From a bacterium (GTDB taxonomy: Bacteria > Gemmatimonadota > Glassbacteria > GWA2-58-10): DNA of 46,106 nt. The position numbers and the translations under genes are program-made. Positions 34,001-41,195 of the stretch are shown here, piece after piece. Location of the stretch: contig JAJFUG010000014.1 of NCBI GenBank assembly GCA_021372515.1, positions 1 to 46,106 of the forward strand, in the 5' to 3' direction. The notes beneath the pieces are model-generated. The model saw only the letters and a program-made list of their open reading frames with translations. It did not search any database and was not told the DNA's origin. The number at the start of each line of letters is the position of its first letter. Position 1 is the stretch's first letter.

Positions 34001-35901
34001 GCATGGCCGCCCGCGACAGCACCCTGGCCGCCCGGTTCAACGATTCGCTGCGCGAGCTGCTGCAGGCAGGCGACAGGGTGTCCCTGGTGTTCGGGGTCCA
34101 TTCCCTGGAGCAGTTCCGGGCCGGGCTGCCGCAGCTCTACAGCATGAGCCGGTCCCTGAGCCTGGGCCCCCTGAGCGAGACCGCAGCGGCCCAGGCCCTG
34201 CTGCGCACCCTGTCCGGCAGCGCTACCCTGCACCGCGAGGCGCTGGTCGGCCTGGCCCGTCTGAGCGGGGGTCAGCCCTGCCTGCTCCAGCATCTGGGTT
34301 TTACCGTGGTGGAGTTGCTCAACGCCGAGGGGGTCAACTACCTGGAACCCGAGCAGGCGGACCGCGCGGTGGGGAGCCTCGTCGAATCACCCCCGGGGCT
34401 GCTGCTGGACCGCTGGGACGAGCTGTCCCGCACCGAGAAGCTTCTGCTGAGCGCCGCGGTGGCGCTGCGCTCGCGCTCCGGGCGGGACGGGCGGACCGGC
34501 CTGGCCGACATCGCCGGGCTGCTGCGCTCGCACGGACTCCCCCTGCTGGATGAGGAACTGGGCAAGGCCGCCGCGCTCCTGGCCGGTCGCGGGCTGATCG
34601 CCTATGACCCAGCCTCCGGGCGGCTCGACCCCGGTGACACCCTGCTCGCTCGCTGGGTGCGGGCGAACTGCCCGCCGGAAAGAGTCCTGGCCGCGGAGGA
34701 CTACGAGCCCTCCGAGCTGCTGCACCGCGCGGCCGGGGCGATGAGCCAGTCGTTCCGGGCGGGCGAGTTGCTGGAGCGCCTGTTCGAGGTCCTTCGCCCG
34801 GCCCTGCGTTTCGGCTGGGCCGCCTGGCTGCCGCACGGACCCGGGCGTGGCGCCGCCACCGGGACCGGTCTGCCGGTTGAGGGCCTGCCGGAAACCCTGC
34901 CGCCCGAGGCCTCCGAATGCATGGGCCACCGGGCCGGAGCGTTTCTGGCGGACGAGAGCGCCATGCAGGACTGGACAGTTCAGGTGCCTGCCGGGACATT
35001 GCTGGTCCCGGAATTCCTGCACGGCGAGCTGGACGGGGTGTTCGCGTTCGGGCCGCGCGAGGGCGGGCAGCGCTATTCCAGCCGCGACCGCGGCCTGCTG
35101 GAGAGCATGGCCGACCAGGCCGCCGTGGCCCTGGAAAACGTGCGCCTCTACGAGCAGGAGACCGAGCGCGAGCGCATGCGCCAGGAGCTGGAGACCGCCC
35201 GCCGCATGCAGTTAGCCATCCTGCCCGAGCGCTCGTTCCGCGCGCCGGGGGTGGAGATTTGCGCCTATCTCAACCCGGCCAGCGAGGTGGGCGGCGACTA
35301 TTTCGATTACCGGCGGCTGGATGAGGACCGTCTGGCTTTCGTGATCGGGGATGTCAGCGGCCACGGTCTGAGCGCCGGGACCCTGGTCTCGATGACCAAG
35401 AGCTGCCTGTTCAACCAGTTCCGGGTGGACCACAGCGCGTGCGCGGTGCTGACCGCGATGAACGACATGCTGCGCGGGGCGCTGAGCGAGCGCCTGCTGA
35501 TGACGTTCTGCTACACGGTGTTCGACACCGCCGCGCGGCAGTGTATCTATTCCATCGCCGGGCACCCGTTCCCCTACCATCTGAGTGCAGCGGGCGAGCT
35601 GAGCGAGCTGGAACTGCCAGCCTACCCGCTGGGTGCGCGGGCCAGGAACGATTTCAAGCAGCGGAGCCTGTCCTACAGCCCCGGCGACCTGTTCGTGTTC
35701 TACTCGGACGGGATCGTGGAGGGATTGAACCCGGAGGGCGAGCAGTACGGGTTCGAACGGTTCGAAGAGTCCATCCGCCGCCAGGCCGGACGCGCCAGCG
35801 TGGAGGCGGTCAGCGCCGCCCTGCTCCTGGATTTCCAGGGCTTCGCCCGCGGCGCGGCCCAGGCGGATGACCTCACTCTGGTTGTAATCCGGACAGGATG
35901 A
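31096..35901 (+). CDS. transmembrane beta-propeller sensor with ATPase-like, GAF and PP2C (SpoIIE) phosphatase domains
   Basis: About 1601 aa. After an N-terminal signal/anchor (about residues 10-35), two-component-regulator-type propeller repeats (LWVGT..., IWAAT..., LWLG..., MWCATREGVV, LWISTEGGGL, VWVATRKGL) fill about 60-670. A Y_Y_Y domain (about 740-800) and a membrane helix (about 805-825) follow. In the cytoplasm come an AAA_16/STAND-like module (about 860-1195; LPGREAELAALL and Walker-B-like LLFDGAEAL, but Leu888 replaces the P-loop Lys), a GAF domain (about 1210-1350), a coiled linker, and a PP2C domain with EVGGDYFD, VIGDVSGHG and ADDLTLVV metal-site aspartates (about 1375-1600). 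I infer a phosphatase that dephosphorylates the STAS antagonist on an extracellular signal. The start is GTG 31096, 5 bases after AAGGGG; GTG 31090 and TTG 31099 are possible. The next gene begins 3 bp after its stop. Confidence 0.92.
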   Translation: MLKGTPALSWKLTIPSTPGRARCFLAAILSCLALQSPLPGATGPDPQRLASKNAELRQRLEALQARGEMFRWSAFEQGPLLRTGSVLKSVACPDGHLAFATDNSGLVLYDGVSLQVLDHRVGLPDDFVTAFVPLDSQAAWIGTAGGLVRAGGGRVLPPDNLPVSLRGALVSCLLSDPAGGLWVGTQSVGLWRLDGGGWTCVYGAPDSLSGPSQGINDLALDPAGRAIWAATVGAGLLRVDSHGVQRFPAPLGPGSEEIYCLLAGRDGLLWLGSAGAGAGFLAGSQWRRLDIPEAGNAGVTCLCELSDGSLLFGTTAGAWLYEAGAAEFSRLPLPEELSPYPVISAIESHGSLWLGISGQGLHVFDLELVRRYGPEQGLPAPQAFSLGQSGDGAMWCATREGVVRLENGRWSQPREAEFLPDRLVTCLSFGPLDRKCFGTYAGVLLLEQDGSRTVLDRDNGLASNMINHLQTDPTGGLWISTEGGGLVEYHAGGINQYSEAEGLPSAQVQASLSTADGSVWVATRKGLALIREGMVLSRTAKGGPVSPGAFHFTSLCLGTDSSLWAATDGMGLWQLPPGGDWVRHGTESGLASEEVYSVARASSGRIAAGTALGLGLYDGTLWRNYGPQQGVGPGAVRSVFCAADSALWLCVEGQGVVRFNPDRFDPPETWVLSPGGGAFTAGPDTRARSFRLSTDSLRGQFYLPGGWSEPLEANPTDSLQVDSLTVELAALTPWWPGAEGAFRYSWRLDNGRWSAFSPRSDLDLKGLSPGAHVLSVRARGPHLRTDPTPSRYRFYVDLPGPWRDWRVYAGVAVLALIISGLLGRRRIVWWLVRARRRNFRPIQPNPFHPHRPQAADEPLPGREAELAALLREDGNQSLVLHAQPRSGLSSLLRHAAARMQADGAGAVLIDLSAPGLGDLPRLLRRLLESLGGQAPAAGEAVRPESLIPLVREYGRPVRLLFDGAEALGRMAARDSTLAARFNDSLRELLQAGDRVSLVFGVHSLEQFRAGLPQLYSMSRSLSLGPLSETAAAQALLRTLSGSATLHREALVGLARLSGGQPCLLQHLGFTVVELLNAEGVNYLEPEQADRAVGSLVESPPGLLLDRWDELSRTEKLLLSAAVALRSRSGRDGRTGLADIAGLLRSHGLPLLDEELGKAAALLAGRGLIAYDPASGRLDPGDTLLARWVRANCPPERVLAAEDYEPSELLHRAAGAMSQSFRAGELLERLFEVLRPALRFGWAAWLPHGPGRGAATGTGLPVEGLPETLPPEASECMGHRAGAFLADESAMQDWTVQVPAGTLLVPEFLHGELDGVFAFGPREGGQRYSSRDRGLLESMADQAAVALENVRLYEQETERERMRQELETARRMQLAILPERSFRAPGVEICAYLNPASEVGGDYFDYRRLDEDRLAFVIGDVSGHGLSAGTLVSMTKSCLFNQFRVDHSACAVLTAMNDMLRGALSERLLMTFCYTVFDTAARQCIYSIAGHPFPYHLSAAGELSELELPAYPLGARARNDFKQRSLSYSPGDLFVFYSDGIVEGLNPEGEQYGFERFEESIRRQAGRASVEAVSAALLLDFQGFARGAAQADDLTLVVIRTG

Positions 35902-35904
35902 GCG

Positions 35905-37974
35905 ATGAGCCTGGAATTCTCCATAGAGACCAGCCGTCAAACCCAGACCCGTCAGGGCGTACTGGAGGCTTTCTGGCGCAGCCTGCTCTCGGCCGGAGAG
36001 GCCGCTGCGCTCCTGTCCGGCCTGGCCGAGGCCCTTTCGTCCCTGACCGGCTGCGCAGCCGTGGCCTACTGCCTGGACCCGGACAGCGGTGAGCTGACCG
36101 CCGTGGGCAGCCTGCACGCGCCGGGGCTGTGCGCTCCCCGGCCGGAGGCGCTGGAGTTCCCGGAGGCCGCCGCCCCCCTGCGTCTGGACCTCTCCGCAGC
36201 ACCCGACAGCACGTCCTGGGGTGAATTCATCGCCGTCAACCGCGCGGCCCTGGAGGGCTCCGGCTGGCGTCTGGCCTGGGCGCTGCCTGCCGCGGGCCGT
36301 CTGGCCGCTCTGGTGTTCCTCTGCGCCGGGACGCGGCTTCAGCGGCGCAGCGCGCGCACCGCGGCCGAGCTGGCCCTGCGCGCGGCGGTCCTGGGCCTGG
36401 AGCGTCTGGCCGCGCGAGAGCAGGTCCGCCGGGCCTCGTTCGAGTACCGTCTCAAGTTGCTGGAGATCGAGACCCTGCGCGATGTCGGCGTGGCCCTGGG
36501 CGGCCTGCTGGACCTGGACTGCCTCTGCCGCGAGCTGCTCGCGCGCGCCGCCTCGCTGCTCAACGCAGAGCGTGCCGCGGTGCTTCTGGCCCCGGTGGCG
36601 GATTCCTCCGGGGAAAGCGTCCCCCTGGCCGTGAAAGAGTCGTTCAACCTGGAACCGGGGCAGGCCGAGGCGTTGGAGCAGTTCGTGCGGGGAAGCCTCA
36701 TCGCCGACCTGTCCGGGGGACTGGCCCTGCGGCTCAACCTCCCCGGCGCGCTGCCCTCGGCGACCGGCTGTGGCAAGCTGCTGGCCGCTCCGGTGCGCCA
36801 CAAGGGTGTGCTGTTAGGGGCTCTCCTGGCCGCGGACAAGGAGGGCCGTCACGGCGCCCGGCCGGATTTCGACCCGGAGGACGAGGGCCTTCTGACCGCG
36901 ATCGCCAATTTCGCCGGGGCCGCGGTCTCCAACGCCAACCTCTACCGCAGCGTCAACGAGATTCGCCGCTACAACGAGAGCATCCTGGCCAGCATCGCCA
37001 GCGGCGTGATCACCACCGGCGCCGGCGGGAAAATAGTGAGCTTCAACGCCTCGGCCGCGGCGATTTTCGGCCTGGAGCCGGCGGCGGCCGCAGGCCTCAG
37101 TCTGGAACAGCTTTTCGCCTCCATCGGCTGCCCCGGGCTGCCCGAACGCCTGCGCCCGGCCCTGGAGCGCGGCGTGGCTTTCCAGGAGACCAGCCTGCGC
37201 GGCGTGCGGCCGGACGGCGCCGAGTTGGTGCTCAACGTGAGCGCCGCGGCGCTTCTGGATGAGGAGAGCGGCGGAGTGCGCGGCCTGGTGGTTTCGGTGG
37301 AGAATATCTCCGAGCCGGCCCGGGTGCGGGAGATGCTCAAACGCTATGTCAGCCCGGAGGTGGCCGAGGCGGCCCTGTCCGGGGGGCGGATCCCCGGCCT
37401 CGGCGGGGAGCTGCGCGAGGTGACAGTCCTGTTCGCCGACATCCGCGGGTTCACCGCCCTGGCCGAGGCCCGTGCACCGGATGAGGTGGTGGAACTGCTC
37501 AACCGGTATTATAATCTTATGATCGAGGTGGCGTTCAGTTTCAAGGGCACGGTGGACAAGATCGTGGGCGATGAGATCATGGTGCTTTTCGGCGCTCCGG
37601 TGGCTTTCCCGGACGACAACCGCCGCGCCGCGCTCTGCGCCCTGGCCATGCTGCGCGAGCTGGAGCGTTTCAACCGGGAACGCAGGGGCCCCGGACAGCC
37701 GCCTCTGGAGGCCGGGATCGGCCTGGGGCGCGGGACGGTGATTTTCGGCAATATCGGCTCCCGCCGCCGGATGGACTACACGGTGATCGGGGACACGGTC
37801 AACCTGGCCAGCCGCCTGGTGGCCGTGGCGCGCCCGGGGCAGATCGTGGTAAGCGACAGTGTGGCCGAGTCGCTTGGAGCGCAGTTCAGCCTGCAGGAAC
37901 TGGGACGCCTGCATCTCAAGGGACGGCGCGAGCCGGTCCTGGCCTGGAGCCTCACCGACGGGCCGCGACAGTGA
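35905..37974 (+). CDS. class III adenylyl cyclase with GAF and PAS domains
   Basis: A 689-aa protein. An N-terminal unassigned helical/GAF-like part (about 10-170) is followed by a GAF domain (about 185-350), a PAS domain (about 355-465; ITTGAGGKIVSFNASAAAIFG) and the catalytic CYC domain (about 480-689). Metal ligands are Asp512 (FADIRGF) and Asp556 (VGDEIMVLFG). Base-recognition residues Lys552 and Thr631 indicate ATP rather than GTP. The transition-state pair Asn633 and Arg637 (VNLASRL) is intact. No membrane segment. It starts 3 bp after the phosphatase gene with AGGA upstream, so the two are translationally close. The cAMP it makes could be read by the twin cNMP-binding protein at 40097. 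Confidence 0.93.
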   Translation: MSLEFSIETSRQTQTRQGVLEAFWRSLLSAGEAAALLSGLAEALSSLTGCAAVAYCLDPDSGELTAVGSLHAPGLCAPRPEALEFPEAAAPLRLDLSAAPDSTSWGEFIAVNRAALEGSGWRLAWALPAAGRLAALVFLCAGTRLQRRSARTAAELALRAAVLGLERLAAREQVRRASFEYRLKLLEIETLRDVGVALGGLLDLDCLCRELLARAASLLNAERAAVLLAPVADSSGESVPLAVKESFNLEPGQAEALEQFVRGSLIADLSGGLALRLNLPGALPSATGCGKLLAAPVRHKGVLLGALLAADKEGRHGARPDFDPEDEGLLTAIANFAGAAVSNANLYRSVNEIRRYNESILASIASGVITTGAGGKIVSFNASAAAIFGLEPAAAAGLSLEQLFASIGCPGLPERLRPALERGVAFQETSLRGVRPDGAELVLNVSAAALLDEESGGVRGLVVSVENISEPARVREMLKRYVSPEVAEAALSGGRIPGLGGELREVTVLFADIRGFTALAEARAPDEVVELLNRYYNLMIEVAFSFKGTVDKIVGDEIMVLFGAPVAFPDDNRRAALCALAMLRELERFNRERRGPGQPPLEAGIGLGRGTVIFGNIGSRRRMDYTVIGDTVNLASRLVAVARPGQIVVSDSVAESLGAQFSLQELGRLHLKGRREPVLAWSLTDGPRQ

Positions 37975-37987
37975 GTTGGGGAGACAA

Positions 37988-38422
37988 ATGGACCGCATAA
38001 AGCCGTTCGACATAGAGGAGCAGATGAGTGTCCCGATGCAGCCGGACCAGGAGCTGGCCGTGGCCGAGCGCGCCGCCTCGCTGGCCCGCTGCGCCGGGTT
38101 CGACACCGACCGGGTGGACGAGATACGGATCGCGGTGATCGAGGCGGTGATAAACGCCATCGAGCACGGGAACAACCCGGAGAAGACGGTCCACGTGTCG
38201 CTGCGGCTGGAGCGTCAGCCGAAGCGGCTCGAAATCTGCATCTCCGACCGCGGGGCCGGGTTCGACCCGGAGCGCGTGGAGACGCCGGACATCCACAAGA
38301 AGATGCTCAAGGGCAACCGCAAGCGCGGCTGGGGCTTGAGCCTGATGCGCAGCCTGATGGACGAGGTGAGCATCCAGACCTCGGAGGCGGGCTCGCGCGT
38401 GGTGCTCGTGAAAAAGGGCTGA
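37988..38422 (+). CDS. RsbW/SpoIIAB-like anti-sigma serine kinase
   Basis: A 144-aa protein with a GHKL ATP-binding fold: the N-box EAVINAIEHGN, G1 box DRGAGFDP and G2 box GWGLSLMRSLMDEV are complete. Such proteins bind a sigma factor or other target and phosphorylate a STAS antagonist. ATG 37988 follows GGGGAG at 5-base spacing, 13 bp after the cyclase gene. The STAS gene is next, giving the usual phosphatase-kinase-antagonist set. The downstream target of the kinase is not encoded in the window. Confidence 0.92.
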   Translation: MDRIKPFDIEEQMSVPMQPDQELAVAERAASLARCAGFDTDRVDEIRIAVIEAVINAIEHGNNPEKTVHVSLRLERQPKRLEICISDRGAGFDPERVETPDIHKKMLKGNRKRGWGLSLMRSLMDEVSIQTSEAGSRVVLVKKG

Positions 38423-38430
38423 CAAGTGGT

Positions 38431-38459
38431 TTGACAATCCCGCCGGCCCGCTCTAAATT
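38431..38459 (+). promoter_or_regulatory. internal promoter for the STAS-vWA-cNMP genes
   Basis: TTGACA (38431-38436) and TAAATT (38454-38459) are spaced by 17 bp, 8 bp after the kinase stop codon and about 68 bp before the STAS start. It would let the last three genes be expressed apart from the first three. Confidence 0.65.
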
Positions 38460-38526
38460 CCTTATGAGGCCGGGGGCTGCGATTGCGCTCCCCCGGGCCG
38501 ATAACCAGCACGCGGAGAAAGCATCC

Positions 38527-38877
38527 ATGGCCGACATTTTTCAGGTGACTGTCCAGCGTGGCCCCGACTATGCGATCCTGCGCACGGACGGGTATGTGAA
38601 CAACACCGGGGGCGAAAAAGTCGCCGAGCAGGTCTATCGCCTGCTGGATGACGGGGTGAAACGGTTCATCCTCAACCTGTCCCGCAGCCCGATTGTCAAC
38701 AGCGTCGGCATCGCCGTGCTTATCGAGATGATCGAGCGCGTGCGGGAGGACGGGGACCGGGTGATTTTCTGCAACTGCACCCCGGTGATCGCCAAGACTT
38801 TCAAGATCATGGGACTGACCCAGTACGCCGAGCTGTGCGGCGACGAGAAGGAAGCGGTCAGCCGGATAACCGCCTGA
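38527..38877 (+). CDS. STAS-domain anti-sigma factor antagonist
   Basis: A 116-aa STAS protein of the SpoIIAA/RsbV type. The ISRSPIVNSVGIAVL-like segment (LSRSPIVNSVG) places Ser59 at the conserved phosphorylation site. It should bind the adjacent RsbW-like kinase when unphosphorylated and be reset by the PP2C domain of the 1601-aa protein. ATG 38527 follows GGAG at 9-base spacing. It has its own promoter and lies 16 bp before the vWA gene. Confidence 0.93.
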   Translation: MADIFQVTVQRGPDYAILRTDGYVNNTGGEKVAEQVYRLLDDGVKRFILNLSRSPIVNSVGIAVLIEMIERVREDGDRVIFCNCTPVIAKTFKIMGLTQYAELCGDEKEAVSRITA

Positions 38878-38893
38878 GAATGGACTGAACACG

Positions 38894-40048
38894 ATGAAAA
38901 GAGCTGTGGCCGGCCTGCTTGCCGCTGTCTCGGTCCTGCTGTGCGGGGGGCTCTACGCCGCTTTCCCCAAGGAGCAGCTCCGCGACAAACGGGTTATGAA
39001 CATCATCGTCATCCTCGACTGCTCGGCCAGCATGAACAAGATCATCGGCCCGGTGCGCAAGACCGACATCGCGCGCAAGGTGGTCGAGACGATCCTGGAG
39101 GGTATGTACCAGGACAGCCACGACGCCGGCTCGATGAAATCGGGCCTGCGGGTGTTCGGCTCCAAGTTCTTCAAGTGGAAGCAGAACTGCGACGACACCT
39201 CGCTGGAGGTGGCGCTGGACGACATCGAGAAGACCCGCCCGCCGATCAACGATAAAATCTCCACAATCGTCGCCAAGGGGCAGAGTTCGCTGTCTCTGAC
39301 CATCGACGCGCTGAAAGGTGATTTCCCGGAGGAGAACGACAAGGCCAATTTTATCGTGGTGGTGTCGGACGGTGACGAGTCGTGCGGCGGCAGCCCCTGT
39401 GACGCGGTCCGGCAACTGATCGCCGACAGCCGGGGGGTTTCGGTCAACACGATCGGCGTGGAAACCGACCAGGCCGGCCTGGACAACCTGAACTGCATGG
39501 CCCAGGCGGGCAACGGACGGTATTTCGACAGCAAGGATGTCCAGGAGTTCGTCAATTTCCTCAAGGACGCCAACCGGACGATCCAGAGCAACCGCCGCAG
39601 CCTGGCCCTTAACGAGGCCAAGAACGACACCAGCACGATACGCATGCGGGACGTGACCGAGTCGATGACGCTCTACAAAGTGGAGGCGGCCACCCCGCTG
39701 TACCCCGACCGGGACGAGCGTTTCGCCGCCCTGGACACCCTGCACCCGGAGGACCGCCTTTTCCTGATCTCCAGCCGCGGGCTGTGGAAAGAGATTTTCG
39801 TCCCGGACAAGAAGCTTCAGGGCTGGGTCCTGGCCATGACCGGCGGCTCGCAGTCCTCGGTGACAGTTTCGGACGCCAAGACACCGCTCTACACCGAAAA
39901 AAGCCCCTCCAGCGAGGTGCTGACCTATCTGGACGCCGGCGAGCAGCTCACCGTGCTCAAGCAGGAGGGCACCTGGTACCAGGTGTTCAGCCAGAAACTC
40001 AACCTGCGCGGCTGGGTGATCGCTTTCAACGTGGCGGAAAACCGCTGA
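38894..40048 (+). CDS. secreted von Willebrand factor A protein with C-terminal SH3-like domains
   Basis: A 384-aa protein with a signal peptide (residues 1-22, no lipobox cysteine). The vWA domain (about 33-225) keeps the first MIDAS motif DCSAS (Asp42, Ser44, Ser46) and a later SDGDES. Residues about 235-384 form two bacterial SH3-like units (around LYPDRDERFAALDTLHPEDRLFLIS and LYTEKSPSSEVLTYLDAGEQLTVL, each ending in a G-W-V strand), which often bind cell wall. It is placed inside the partner-switching gene set, 16 bp after STAS. I infer an extracytoplasmic adhesion or wall-sensing part of the same process; no direct link is shown. Confidence 0.85.
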   Translation: MKRAVAGLLAAVSVLLCGGLYAAFPKEQLRDKRVMNIIVILDCSASMNKIIGPVRKTDIARKVVETILEGMYQDSHDAGSMKSGLRVFGSKFFKWKQNCDDTSLEVALDDIEKTRPPINDKISTIVAKGQSSLSLTIDALKGDFPEENDKANFIVVVSDGDESCGGSPCDAVRQLIADSRGVSVNTIGVETDQAGLDNLNCMAQAGNGRYFDSKDVQEFVNFLKDANRTIQSNRRSLALNEAKNDTSTIRMRDVTESMTLYKVEAATPLYPDRDERFAALDTLHPEDRLFLISSRGLWKEIFVPDKKLQGWVLAMTGGSQSSVTVSDAKTPLYTEKSPSSEVLTYLDAGEQLTVLKQEGTWYQVFSQKLNLRGWVIAFNVAENR

Positions 40049-40096
40049 GCCGCGTGCTTCTGATTCCCGCCTCAAGCCTGCAGGAGAGACACCACC

Positions 40097-40972
40097 ATGG
40101 CCGGAGTACTCAAAAAACACCTCAAGGGTGAGACGATCATCGCCGAGGGCACCGAGGGCAAGGCGGTGTTCATCATCCGCAGCGGCCAGGTGGAGGTTTC
40201 GAAGCAGACCCCCGGCGGCGCGGTCCGCCTGGCCACCCTGGGGCCGGGGGAGGTGTTCGGCGAAATGAGCATGGTGGACGACCGGTTCTCCAAACGCACA
40301 GCCACGGTGCGGGCGGTCGAGGACTGCGAGATAATAGTCTTGGACAAGAAAGGCTTCGAGCACTACCTCCGCCAGTCCTCCACCGGGATTTTCAACCTGA
40401 TCAAAAACCTGGCCCAGCGCCTGCGCGAGACCAACGACATAATCGCCCGGGCCGGGATCGACGTACACAACCTGCCCCGCTCGCGGCAGGCCATGCCGGT
40501 GGATGAGAACAGCCCGAAGAACATCACCCTGGACCAGCTCAAGGAATCGGTGGAGGCGGCGGTGGACCTCAACCTGATCCCCAAAAAGTTCAAGGCCGGA
40601 CAGGTCCTGGTGCGCGAGGGCGCCGAGGCTTTGAGCGTGTTCATGCTCAAGAGCGGCACGGTGACTGTGACGAAAAGGCTGGGCGAGCGGGAGGTCGAGC
40701 TGGACCGCCTCTGCGCCAACGAGGTGTTCGGCGAGTCCGCGATGTTCGGCGAGGGGCGGCGCACCGCAACGGTGACCGCGGATGAGGCGGGCGAGTTGGT
40801 GGTGTTCGGCCGCAACGACATGGAAAACATGCTGCGCAAGGCCCCGCTGGAGTTGTTCCTGGTGCTGGAGTGCCTGAACCAGAAAATGCAGCGCAGCACC
40901 CTGCGTTATTTGGATAGCCTGCGCGAGATCGAGCGCCTCAAAGCCGAGCTCGCCGCCGCCCGCGGGCAGTAG
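40097..40972 (+). CDS. protein with two cyclic-nucleotide-binding domains
   Basis: A 291-aa protein with two cNMP-binding (CRP-type) beta-rolls. The first spans about residues 1-120, with FGEMSM and Arg67 in KRTATV. The second spans about 165-270, with FGESAM and RRTATV. Both keep the phosphate-binding Gly-Glu and Arg, so both may bind cAMP. A helical linker and a short coiled tail follow; no HTH DNA-binding or kinase domain is present. It acts most likely as a cAMP-dependent adaptor, matching the cyclase gene four positions upstream. ATG 40097 has AGGAGAG upstream. A 220-bp gap with a palindromic repeat follows. Confidence 0.9.
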   Translation: MAGVLKKHLKGETIIAEGTEGKAVFIIRSGQVEVSKQTPGGAVRLATLGPGEVFGEMSMVDDRFSKRTATVRAVEDCEIIVLDKKGFEHYLRQSSTGIFNLIKNLAQRLRETNDIIARAGIDVHNLPRSRQAMPVDENSPKNITLDQLKESVEAAVDLNLIPKKFKAGQVLVREGAEALSVFMLKSGTVTVTKRLGEREVELDRLCANEVFGESAMFGEGRRTATVTADEAGELVVFGRNDMENMLRKAPLELFLVLECLNQKMQRSTLRYLDSLREIERLKAELAAARGQ

Positions 40973-41100
40973 ACGGCGTCGCAGTCCCTCCCGCCGGACA
41001 CCGCCGGCTGAGCCCCCGAGTCGCTCAGCCACCCCGAAGTCGAACCCGAATAAATCCGGATGAGCCACACCGCGGCAGAGTTGCGATACAGAAAATGCAA

Positions 41101-41121
41101 GGGCGGGTTTGAAACCCGCCC
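41101..41121. repeat. intergenic palindrome, GTAGGGG family (GGGTTT core)
   Basis: GGGCGGGTTT and AAACCCGCCC flank a 1-nt loop; the right side continues CTACG like the family, while the left outer arm has degenerated to GCAA. It lies between the cNMP-binding gene and ldcA and may end the signalling operon. Confidence 0.8.
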
Positions 41122-41195
41122 CTACGTCGAATCAAGAAGGCCAACCCTGCAATAGATTGCGGGACATTCTCCGATCAACCCGGCAAGGACATCCC

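Noticed and set aside
41109-41195. ATG 41109 as the ldcA start
   Set aside because: It lies in the palindromic repeat and has no ribosome site; TTG 41196 has AAGGA at good spacing and gives a normal-length protein.
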